The notes under the pieces were generated by a model, which was not told the DNA's origin, made no database searches, and saw only the letters and a list, made by a program, of their open reading frames with translations. A stretch of 61,722 bases of DNA, from NCBI RefSeq assembly GCF_001552555.1, contig NZ_BCRK01000012.1, positions 1 to 61,722 of the forward strand. Reading direction: 5' to 3'. This stretch comes from Nocardiopsis trehalosi NBRC 14201. Lineage in GTDB: Bacteria; Actinomycetota; Actinomycetes; Streptosporangiales; Streptosporangiaceae. Positions 8,840-16,156 of the stretch are shown piece by piece; positions within the stretch are counted from its first letter, which is position 1, and every line of letters begins with the position of its first letter. Made by a program: the position numbers and the translations under genes.

Positions 8840-10087
8840 GTGAGCACACAATCGGAGGAGCCGCGCGGGGCCGCGGCCGAAGGCGCCGACCACGGCGACG
8901 CCGTGCGCGCCGAGACCGTGCAGCGGCTGGAGCGCGCCATGGGCACACTCGGCACCGCCGCCGTCGCCCGGATGGAGAGCCGGCTGTCCTGGTTCCGCCG
9001 GATGTCGGCGGCCGACCGGTCCTGGGTGGGGCTGGTGGCCCAGTCGGGCGTCGCCGCGTTCGTGGACTGGTTCCGCGACCCCGGGCGGGGCCGGCCGCCC
9101 ATCACCGTCGAGGTGTTCGGCACCGCGCCGCGCGAACTCACCCGCTCGGTCACCCTGCAGCAGACCGTCGACATGATCCGCGTCGTCATCGACGTGGTCG
9201 AGAACCAGGTCGAGGAGCTGGCCGCGCCCGGCGGGGAGCAGCAGCTGCGCGAGGCCGTGCTGCGCTACACCCGGGAGGTCGCGTTCAGCTCGGCCAAGAT
9301 CTACGCGCGCGCCGCCGAGGCGCGCGGCGCGTGGGACGCCCGGCTGGAGGCGCTCGTGGTCGACGCGCTGCTGCACGGCGACCGCGAGGAGGGCCTGGAG
9401 ACCTGGGGGTCGGCGCTGGGCTGGTCGCGCACCCCGGTCGTCGCCATCGCCGGGGGCCTGGGCGGCCAGGACCGCGACAGCGTCCTGGAGGACCTGCGGG
9501 CCGCCGCCCGCCGGGGCGGCCACGACGTCATCGCCGGGGTGCAGGGCGAGCGGGTGGTGGTGGTCCTCGGCCTGGCCGAGAACACCGCCGCCGACGACGG
9601 CGGCGCCCGCATGCGCGCCGCCGAGCCGCTGGCGGACACGTTCGGGTCCGGTCCGGTCGTCGTCGGCCCCCCGGTGGCCGACCTGCGCGCGGCCGGCGGC
9701 TCGGTGCGCGCCGCCGTCAGCGGGCTGCGCGCCGCCGTGGCCTGGCCCGACGCGCCCCGCCCGGTGGCCGCCGAGGACCTGCTGCCCGAGCGGGCCCTGG
9801 AGGGCGACCCGGCGGCCCGCCACCAGCTGGTCGAGCTGATCTACCGGCCGCTGCTGGGGGCCGGCTCCCCGCTGCTGGACACGCTGTCGGTCTACCTGGA
9901 GCACGCCTCCTCGCTGGAGTCCACCGCGCGCATGCTGTTCGTCCACCCCAACACCGTGCGGTACCGGCTGAGCCGCATCGCCGAGCTGACCGGGCACCTC
10001 CCCTCCGACGGCCGGGGCTCGTTCGTGCTGCGCGTCGCGGTGACGCTGGGGCGGCTGTCGGAGCGGGCGGGCACGGCCGGGCGGTGA
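8840..10087 (+). CDS. fasR: FasR-type transcriptional regulator of fatty-acid synthesis (PucR/CdaR C-terminal HTH)
   Basis: The 415-residue protein has an N-terminal ligand/GGDEF-like region and a C-terminal PucR-type helix-turn-helix (residues ~340-400; DTLSVYLEHASSLESTARM, HPNTVRYRLSRIAEL). In Streptomyces the homologue FasR binds the fabD promoter and activates fabDHPF. Its position divergent from fabD supports the same role here. The GTG start sits almost against a GGGAGG, closer than usual. The next in-frame ATG (MGTLGTAAVARMESRLSW, residue 34) is a possible alternative. Family assignment is strong; direct control of fab is inference from context. Confidence 0.88.
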   Translation: MSTQSEEPRGAAAEGADHGDAVRAETVQRLERAMGTLGTAAVARMESRLSWFRRMSAADRSWVGLVAQSGVAAFVDWFRDPGRGRPPITVEVFGTAPRELTRSVTLQQTVDMIRVVIDVVENQVEELAAPGGEQQLREAVLRYTREVAFSSAKIYARAAEARGAWDARLEALVVDALLHGDREEGLETWGSALGWSRTPVVAIAGGLGGQDRDSVLEDLRAAARRGGHDVIAGVQGERVVVVLGLAENTAADDGGARMRAAEPLADTFGSGPVVVGPPVADLRAAGGSVRAAVSGLRAAVAWPDAPRPVAAEDLLPERALEGDPAARHQLVELIYRPLLGAGSPLLDTLSVYLEHASSLESTARMLFVHPNTVRYRLSRIAELTGHLPSDGRGSFVLRVAVTLGRLSERAGTAGR

Positions 10088-10463
10088 CCGGTCGGCCGCG
10101 CCCCGCCCGGCCGCGCACCGCGCGGGCGATCGGGGAACTCCGGGCCGCCGCGGGGAGTTAGCGGGGAGGGGGATCGGGGAGGGTACCGGACGGGTCCGAC
10201 CGCCGTGCGGTCCCGCGCGGAGCCCGACCGTCCCGCCGGGAAACCCGCCGCCGCGGCGCGACAACCCGAGGGCGTCCCCGCGCGTCCAGCCTGTGGGGGA
10301 TCACCCGGTGTGCGAACACCGAAAAGCGGATAACGTGTGCGGTGAGCGATCCGTCACGACCCGTACGGGTGCCGAGGTCGCGCGGCCGTGCGCGGTGCCC
10401 GGAGCGGGCCGGGGATCCCGACAGCGAACCGGTCGTTCAGTGCGCGATTGTTTGGGGGGTGGC
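10088..10463 (+). other. Gene-free intergenic stretch
   Basis: About 375 bases between fasR and the membrane-protein gene. Frames crossing it lack coding character. The segment near 10310-10345 (GCGAACACCGAAAAGCGG, then TAACGTG) is the only AT-richer part and may hold the promoter of the next gene. No hairpin or RNA gene is evident. Confidence 0.4.
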
Positions 10464-11327
10464 ATGGCCGTGGTGGTCGTCGGTGCCAAGAGGTGGTTCG
10501 AGAGATTGTCGGCGGCGGTGCACCGTCCCACCGAGGCCGGGCGGCTCTGGCGCCAGGTGCTGTTCTTCCTGCCGGCCCCGCTGCCGGTGCTCGCCGTGGT
10601 GGCGCTCATCGTCGGCGGCGACTGGTCGGCGCCGGGGGTGACCATCCTGCTGTCGGGCTCGGTGGCGGTGGCGTCGCTGCTGCTGGCGGTGGTCGTCCAG
10701 CCCACGCCGCTGCCCGAGGGCCTGTCCGCCGAGGCGTCGGTGCGCCGGTCGCTGCACCGGTTCCGGCAGATCACCGCGCTGCGCATCGCGCTGGCGCTGA
10801 CCCCCGTGGCCGTCGGCGCCGGGGCCTCGATCGCCGGCGGCGGCCTGTTCCCCCTCGCCGCGGCGCTCGTCCTGGCCTGGCCGCAGCTCGTGCTCGCCTC
10901 CCCGATCTTCTTCACCATCACCCGCGCCCGCCGCGCCATGGAGGCGTGGGGCACCAAGGCGTACCTGTGGGCGGCCCTGGCCCAGCCGGCGCCCGTCACC
11001 TGGCCGGTGGTCACCGCCGCCGCGGCCCGCTACCGCGAGTGGAGCGCGGCCCGCCGGGGGACCGCCCCGGTCGCCGAGGACACCGGCGGCTCCGCCGCCG
11101 CCGACGACGAGGCCGACCCCGCCGCCGCGGCCGCGGTCGACGCCACGGGCCTGCCCGAGCGGCTGGCCGTGCCCAGCGCCGAGCCCCGCGTCGAGCCCGC
11201 CCACCTCATCCCCGGCTTCCCGCTGGCGGGCGGCGCCCGCCCGGCGCGGCCGATCCTGCGCAGCGGCGCGGCCCGGCGCAAGGCCCGCCCGGCCCGGCCG
11301 GCGCCGCGCCCCAAGGCCAAGAACTAA
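10464..11327 (+). CDS. Four-helix membrane protein of unknown function
   Basis: I do not recognise the family. The protein is 287 residues. Four probable membrane helices lie in the first half: FFLPAPLPVLAVVALIVGG, VTILLSGSVAVASLLLAVVV, then two hydrophobic segments around residues 105-128 and 129-150. After about residue 190 it becomes a disordered, acidic, Ala-rich cytoplasmic tail that ends in a very basic RRKARPARPAPRPKAKN. The start ATG at 10464 follows a GGGGGGTGG. The longer frame to 10293 has no signs of coding. Convergent with the GntR gene across a perfect palindromic terminator. Confidence 0.75.
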   Translation: MAVVVVGAKRWFERLSAAVHRPTEAGRLWRQVLFFLPAPLPVLAVVALIVGGDWSAPGVTILLSGSVAVASLLLAVVVQPTPLPEGLSAEASVRRSLHRFRQITALRIALALTPVAVGAGASIAGGGLFPLAAALVLAWPQLVLASPIFFTITRARRAMEAWGTKAYLWAALAQPAPVTWPVVTAAAARYREWSAARRGTAPVAEDTGGSAAADDEADPAAAAAVDATGLPERLAVPSAEPRVEPAHLIPGFPLAGGARPARPILRSGAARRKARPARPAPRPKAKN

Positions 11328-11360
11328 CCGGGTCGGCGCCCCGCCGCCCTCGCCGCCTTC

Positions 11361-11390
11361 CGGGCCCCGCGGTCGCGACCGCGGGGCCCG
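11361..11390. terminator. Bidirectional 30-bp palindromic terminator
   Basis: The 30 bases form a perfect palindrome with 15-base arms, starting CGGGCCCCGCGGTCG. It lies between two convergent genes, 33 bases after one stop and 29 before the other, so it can end transcription from both sides. Confidence 0.75.
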
Positions 11391-11419
11391 CGGCGTGCGC
11401 GCGTCCGGGTGGTCCGGGC

Positions 11420-12115
11420 TCAGCCGGTGCCGAGGGCGGTGAACGCGTCGAGGAGCTGGCGCTCGGCGTCGTCGAAGTAGACCGCGAGCGCGTCGGCCGC
11501 CGCGCCGTGCCGCCCGGCCGCCAGCAGCCCGGAGATCTCCCGGTTGCGGTCGAGGTAGGGGGCGTGGAAGTCGCGGGGCGCCGCCATCACGTGGAAGACC
11601 AGGCGCAGCTCGGCGAGCAGCTGGCGCATGGTCTCGTCGGCGCGCGGGCTGCCCAGCAGGGCGCCCACCGCGCGGTGGAAGTGCATGTTGGCGGTGCCGA
11701 TGCCCCACCAGTCGCCGCGCTCGCGGGCGGCCTCGCCCGAAGAGACCGCCTCCTGCACCGCCGCCACCGCGCCGGGCGGGGCGTCCGCGGCGCCCCGCAG
11801 CGCCGCCAGCTCCAGGGCGCGCCGGAACCGGAACAGGTCGGCGACGTCGTCGGCGTCCGGCTTGGCGACCGACACCCCCCGGTTGAACTCGTGCACCAGC
11901 AGCCGCTCGTGGCCGAGGAGGCGGAACGCCTCCCGCAGCGTGTTGCGGGAGACGCGGAACTTGCGGCTGATGCGCTCCTCGGACAGCCGGGTGCCGGGGG
12001 CCAGGGCGCCGTCGATGATGTGTCCGCGCAGCATGTCCGCGACCCGCTCGACCGTGCTGGAGCGCTCCAGTGCCACGTCGGGAAGCCGGTCGATCCAGTC
12101 GCCCGCTGTCGCCAC
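11420..12115 (-). CDS. GntR-family regulator, FadR/FCD subfamily
   Basis: Probable repressor of the divergent transporter-pxpABC operon. The N-terminal winged helix is at residues ~15-75 (TVERVADMLRGHIIDGALAP, RKFRVSRNTLREAFRLL). An all-helical FCD effector domain fills residues ~85-225, with likely metal-binding His/Asp positions (NMHFHRAVG, FHAPYLDRNREI). I chose the GTG at 12115, which gives 231 residues and has AGGAG 5 bases upstream. The longer frame is Pro/Arg-rich shadow. Its ligand may be 5-oxoproline or a related acid, inferred from neighbours. A palindrome in the divergent region is its likely operator. Confidence 0.88.
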   Translation of the reverse strand: MATAGDWIDRLPDVALERSSTVERVADMLRGHIIDGALAPGTRLSEERISRKFRVSRNTLREAFRLLGHERLLVHEFNRGVSVAKPDADDVADLFRFRRALELAALRGAADAPPGAVAAVQEAVSSGEAARERGDWWGIGTANMHFHRAVGALLGSPRADETMRQLLAELRLVFHVMAAPRDFHAPYLDRNREISGLLAAGRHGAAADALAVYFDDAERQLLDAFTALGTG

Positions 12116-12282
12116 ACCCACTCCTCGGTTCCGCGTCGCCGGACGGCACCCGCCCGCCCCCATTGTCCCGGATCGCGGTGCGGCGCCGGAGGTGCGGGTG
12201 GGCGCGGCCGCGCGCGGGGGCGGTGGCCGCCTCACCCCGGCGCCACGCGTTCTTTACCTCGGGAGACGTGGAGGAAATCGGG

Positions 12283-12307
12283 GGATTGAAGTATTGTTCC
12301 ACAATCC
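12283..12307 (+). promoter_or_regulatory. Candidate GntR operator upstream of the transporter-pxp operon
   Basis: The core ATTGTtccACAAT (12293-12305) is a perfect inverted repeat with a 3-base spacer, nested in the outer pair GGATTG (12283) / CAATCC (12302). It is an AT-rich island in GC-rich DNA, 58 bases before the transporter ATG. FadR-type GntR proteins bind short palindromes of this TTGT/ACAA type. Confidence 0.6.
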
Positions 12308-12362
12308 AACGACAAAGTGGTCGCGGTCACCCCCATCCCCCTCTCCACCCGCGGAGGACAGC

Positions 12363-13616
12363 ATGAGTCGGACCCCCGAGACCCCCGGCGCGCCGCCGCG
12401 CCCGCGGGCGCGGCGCGTCTTCCTGAGCAGCGGCCTGCTCGGCGCCATGTTCCTGATGGCCACCAGCGCCATCGGCCCCGGATTCATCACCCAGACCACG
12501 AACTTCACCGCGACGCTCGGCGCCACCTTCGCGTTCGCGATCCTCGCGTCGATCCTCGTCGACATCGCCGTCCAGCTGAACATCTGGCGGGTCATCGGCG
12601 TGGCCGACGCGCGCGCCCAGGACCTCGCCAACCGGGTGCTGCCCGGGGCCGGCTACGTCCTCGCCGCGCTCATCGTCTTCGGCGGGCTCGTCTTCAACGT
12701 CGGCAACATCGCCGGCACCGCCCTGGGCCTCGACGCCCTGGCCGGGGTGGACGTCAAGATCGGCGGCGCTGTCTCCGCCGTCATCGCGATCGCCCTGTTC
12801 CTCATCAAGCGGGCGGGCGCGGCCATGGACCGCATCCTCATCGTGCTGGGCCTGCTGATGATCGGCATGACCCTCTACGCGGCCGCCGTCTCCGACCCGC
12901 CCATCGGCGAGGCGCTGCGCCAGTCGGTGCTGCCCGACCGGCTCGACGGTGACGTCTTCCTCGCCACCGTCACCATCATCGGCGGCACCGTCGGCGGCTA
13001 CATCACCTACGCCGGCGCGCACCGGCTGGTCGACGCGGGCCTGGGCGGCCCCGACAGCGTCAAGCAGGTCACCCGCACCTCGGTCACCGGCATCCTCGTC
13101 ACCGGCCTCATGCGCATCCTGCTCTTCCTCGCCGTCCTCGGCGTGGTCACCGGCGGCGCCGCCATCCTCGACGCCCCCAACCCCCCGGCCGAGGCGTTCA
13201 CCCAGGCCGCCGGCGAGGTCGGGCTGCGCCTGTTCGGCGTCATCATGTGGGCCGCCGCCATCAGCTCGGTGATCGGCGCCTCCTACACCTCGGTGTCCTT
13301 CGTCGCCACCTTCCACCCCTGGCTGACCAAGTACCGCTCCTGGCTGGTCGCCGCGTTCATCGCGGTCTCCGCCGCCATCTACCTGATGCGCGGCGAGGCG
13401 CCGACGACCCTGCTCATCCTCGCCGGGGCCATCAACGGGCTCATCCTTCCCGTCGGACTGGGCATCATGCTCTGGGTGGCGGCGCGCCGCACCCGCGACC
13501 TGATGCACGGCTACCGGTACCCGCGGTGGCTGCTCGCCGTCGGCGTCGCGGCCTGGCTGCTCACCGTCTACATCGCCGCGAACTCGCTCACCGGCATCGC
13601 GGACCTCTGGCAGTGA
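12363..13616 (+). CDS. NRAMP-like transporter associated with 5-oxoproline catabolism
   Basis: A 417-residue membrane protein with about eleven hydrophobic helices of the NRAMP/APC fold. It resembles Bacillus YcsG, which lies beside the 5-oxoprolinase genes. The canonical NRAMP metal ligands are not conserved. The helix-1 DPGN motif reads IGPGFITQ, and the helix-6 MPH motif reads YAGAHRL. It is therefore unlikely to be a normal Mn/Fe importer and may carry an organic substrate such as 5-oxoproline (inference). The ATG at 12363 follows GCGGAGGACAGC. It leads the operon with pxpABC and is preceded by the GntR palindrome. Confidence 0.8.
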   Translation: MSRTPETPGAPPRPRARRVFLSSGLLGAMFLMATSAIGPGFITQTTNFTATLGATFAFAILASILVDIAVQLNIWRVIGVADARAQDLANRVLPGAGYVLAALIVFGGLVFNVGNIAGTALGLDALAGVDVKIGGAVSAVIAIALFLIKRAGAAMDRILIVLGLLMIGMTLYAAAVSDPPIGEALRQSVLPDRLDGDVFLATVTIIGGTVGGYITYAGAHRLVDAGLGGPDSVKQVTRTSVTGILVTGLMRILLFLAVLGVVTGGAAILDAPNPPAEAFTQAAGEVGLRLFGVIMWAAAISSVIGASYTSVSFVATFHPWLTKYRSWLVAAFIAVSAAIYLMRGEAPTTLLILAGAINGLILPVGLGIMLWVAARRTRDLMHGYRYPRWLLAVGVAAWLLTVYIAANSLTGIADLWQ

Positions 13617-13665
13617 CCCCGCCGGCGGCCTCCGGGCCGCCGGCCCGACCCGCAAGGAGCCGGGC

Positions 13666-14433
13666 GTGCGCATCGACATCAACTCCGACCTCGGCGAGAG
13701 CTTCGGCCGCTGGGAACTCGGCGACGACGACGCGCTGCTGTCCATCGTGACCAGCGCCAACGTCGCCTGCGGTTTCCACGCCGGCGACCCCACCGTGCTC
13801 CGCCGCACCTGCGAACGCGCCGTCGAGCGCGGCGTCGCCATCGGCGCCCAGGTCGGCTACCGCGACCTCGCCGGGTTCGGCCGGCGCTTCATCGACGTCG
13901 CGCCCGAGGACCTCGCCAACGACGTCGTCTACCAGATCGGCGCGCTCGACGGCTTCGCCCGCATCGCCGGCGACCGCGTCCGTTACGTCAAACCGCACGG
14001 CGCCCTGTACAACGCCATCGTCCACCACGAGGAGCAGGCCGCCGCCGTGGTCGAGGCCGTCCGCGCCTACGACCCCGCCCTGCCGGTCCTGGGCCTGCCC
14101 GGGTCGGCCTGGCTCGACCTCGCCGCCAAGGCCGGGCTGCGCACCGTGCGCGAGGCGTTCGCCGACCGCGCCTACACCCCCGAGGGCACCCTGGTCTCGC
14201 GCCGCGAACCCGGGGCGGTGCTCGACCGGCCGGCCGAGATCGCCACCCGCTGCCTCGACATCGTCCAGGGCCGCCCCGTCACCGCGATCGACGGCACCCC
14301 GGTGCGCATCGAGGCCGACTCGCTGTGCGTGCACGGCGACAGCCCCGGCGCGGTGCGCATCGCCCGCGCCGTCACCGACCGCCTCGTCTCGGCGGGCGTC
14401 CGCGTCGCCCCGTTCACCGGGGACGGCGCGTGA
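13666..14433 (+). CDS. pxpA: 5-oxoprolinase subunit A (LamB/YcsF family)
   Basis: Part of the ATP-dependent prokaryotic 5-oxoprolinase PxpABC, which opens 5-oxo-L-proline to L-glutamate. The 255-residue length is typical. Signature segments are [24 protein letters not shown] and [12 protein letters not shown] start at 13666, 10 bases after GGAGC. It is separated from the upstream transporter by 49 bases and from pxpB by 82, all one strand, so the genes are probably cotranscribed. Confidence 0.95.
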   Translation: MRIDINSDLGESFGRWELGDDDALLSIVTSANVACGFHAGDPTVLRRTCERAVERGVAIGAQVGYRDLAGFGRRFIDVAPEDLANDVVYQIGALDGFARIAGDRVRYVKPHGALYNAIVHHEEQAAAVVEAVRAYDPALPVLGLPGSAWLDLAAKAGLRTVREAFADRAYTPEGTLVSRREPGAVLDRPAEIATRCLDIVQGRPVTAIDGTPVRIEADSLCVHGDSPGAVRIARAVTDRLVSAGVRVAPFTGDGA

Positions 14434-14515
14434 CCCCTCCGATCGCGCCCGTAGGGCCGCGCGGGGCGCCCCCGGGCGGCCGCGCGGCCGCCGCGCGCCG
14501 CGCGGGAGGCCGGGC

Positions 14516-15121
14516 GTGAACGTCCTGCCCTGCGGCGACACCGGCGTCCTCGTCGAGGTCGCCGACCTCGACGCCGTCCTCGCCCTCCAGGCCGCGCTCG
14601 CCGACGACCCGCCCCCGGGCGTCACCGAGGCCGTCCCCGCCGCCCGCACCGTGCTGCTGCGCACCGCCCCCGGGGCCGACCCCGCGGCCGTCGCCGCCGC
14701 CGTCCGCCGCCTGCGCCCCCGGCCCGGCCGGCGGGCCGGGGGCGAGGAGATCACGCTCGACGTCCACTACGACGGCGCCGACCTCGCCGACATCGCCGCC
14801 GCCACCGGCCTCACCGAGCGCGAGGTCGTCACCGCCCACACCGGGGCGGCGTGGACGGTCGCCTTCTGCGGGTTCGCGCCCGGCTTCGGCTACCTCGTCG
14901 GCGACGACCCGCGGCTGCGGGTGCCCCGCCGCGCCGAGTCGCGCACCCGCGTCCCGGCGGGCGCGGTCGCGCTCGCCGGCGAGTTCACCGGGGTCTACCC
15001 GCGCAGCTCCCCGGGCGGCTGGCAGCTCCTCGGCCGCACCGGCGCCGACATCTGGGACCTCGACCGCGACCCGCCGGGCCTGCTGCGCCCCGGTGTGCGG
15101 GTGCGCTTCCGCGAGGTGTGA
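14516..15121 (+). CDS. pxpB: 5-oxoprolinase subunit B (KipI family)
   Basis: Forms the PxpBC carboxylase-like subcomplex of 5-oxoprolinase. At 201 residues it is complete. Family signatures are FCGFAPGFGYL, AGEFTGVYPRSSPGGW and LGRTGADIWD. The KipI homologue of Bacillus was first named as an inhibitor of sporulation kinase KinA, but the metabolic role is the better-supported one. GTG start at 14516 (VNVLPCGDTGVLVEV), 82 bases past pxpA. Confidence 0.93.
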   Translation: MNVLPCGDTGVLVEVADLDAVLALQAALADDPPPGVTEAVPAARTVLLRTAPGADPAAVAAAVRRLRPRPGRRAGGEEITLDVHYDGADLADIAAATGLTEREVVTAHTGAAWTVAFCGFAPGFGYLVGDDPRLRVPRRAESRTRVPAGAVALAGEFTGVYPRSSPGGWQLLGRTGADIWDLDRDPPGLLRPGVRVRFREV

Positions 15122-15223
15122 CCGCGCCGCGCCCCCGCCCACCGGGGGCGCGGCATCCGACCCGCGGCCGGCCCGGCGCGGCCGCCGCGGCAGAGCCGCG
15201 ACAGAGAGGGGTGGGGCGCGCCG

Positions 15224-16078
15224 ATGGCAGCCCTGGAAGTGCTGGAGACCGGACCGCTGACGACCGTGCAGGACGCGGGGCGGTTCGGGCACGCGCGGCT
15301 CGGCGTCGGCCGGTCGGGGGCCGCCGACGCCGCCTCCTACGCGCTGGCCAACCGGCTGCTCGCCAACCCGCCCGGCGCCGCCGCCCTGGAGGCCACCCTG
15401 GGCGGGCTGCGCGTGCGGGCGCGCGGCGCCCTCACCGTCGCCGTCACCGGCGCGCCCTGCCCGGTCACCGTCGACGGCAGCGGCGCCGCCTGCGACACCG
15501 TCCTGCACCTCGCCGACGGCGCCGAACTCCGGCTCGGCCCGCCGGCCCGCGGCCTGCGCAGTTACCTCGCCGTGCGCGGCGGCGTCGACGTCCCGCCGGT
15601 CCTGGGCTCCCGCAGCACCGACACCCTCGCCGGGCTCGGCCCCGACCGCCCGGTCCCCGGCACCGTCCTGCCCGTCGGCCCGCCGCCCGCCGCCTTCCCC
15701 GTCCTCGACCAGGCCCCCGTCGCGGCGCCGCCGGAGGGCGACCTGCGGCTGCGCGTCGTGCTCGGCCCCCGCGACGCCTGGTTCACCGCCGACGCCCTGC
15801 GCACCCTGCTCGGCTCCGCCTACACCGTCACCGACCGCAGCGACCGCGTCGGCGCCCGGCTGGCCGGACCCCCGCTGCCGCGCCGCACCGCCGGCGAACT
15901 CCCCAGCGAGGGCATGGTGCCCGGCGCGCTCCAGGTGCCGCCCGACGGCGAACCCGTCCTGTTCCTCGCCGACCACCCCGTCACCGGCGGCTACCCCGTC
16001 ATCGCCGTGGTCGCCGCCGCCGACGTCGCCCGCGCCGCCCAGGCCCGCCCCGGCACCCGGCTCCGCTTCCACTGCTGA
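15224..16078 (+). CDS. pxpC: 5-oxoprolinase subunit C (KipA family)
   Basis: Partner of PxpB in 5-oxoproline activation. The 284-residue protein starts MAALEVLETGPLTTVQDAGR and contains the family signature GVGRSGAADAASYALANRLL and the later GDLRLRVVLGPRD. It is the final gene of the operon, 102 bases after pxpB, with GAGAGGGG upstream of the ATG. A strong hairpin terminator follows 24 bases after the stop. Confidence 0.95.
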   Translation: MAALEVLETGPLTTVQDAGRFGHARLGVGRSGAADAASYALANRLLANPPGAAALEATLGGLRVRARGALTVAVTGAPCPVTVDGSGAACDTVLHLADGAELRLGPPARGLRSYLAVRGGVDVPPVLGSRSTDTLAGLGPDRPVPGTVLPVGPPPAAFPVLDQAPVAAPPEGDLRLRVVLGPRDAWFTADALRTLLGSAYTVTDRSDRVGARLAGPPLPRRTAGELPSEGMVPGALQVPPDGEPVLFLADHPVTGGYPVIAVVAAADVARAAQARPGTRLRFHC

Positions 16079-16102
16079 GCGCCGCCCGCCCCGGACAGCG
16101 GA

Positions 16103-16131
16103 GAGGCCCGCGGCGCGGTGCCGCGGGCCTC
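16103..16131 (+). terminator. pxp operon terminator
   Basis: GAGGCCCGCGGC (16103-16114) pairs perfectly with GCCGCGGGCCTC (16120-16131) around a 5-base loop. It lies between the convergent pxpC and cellulase genes, so it may serve both strands. Confidence 0.85.
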
Positions 16132-16156
16132 CCGAGTGGCCGGACCAGCCGCCGGG

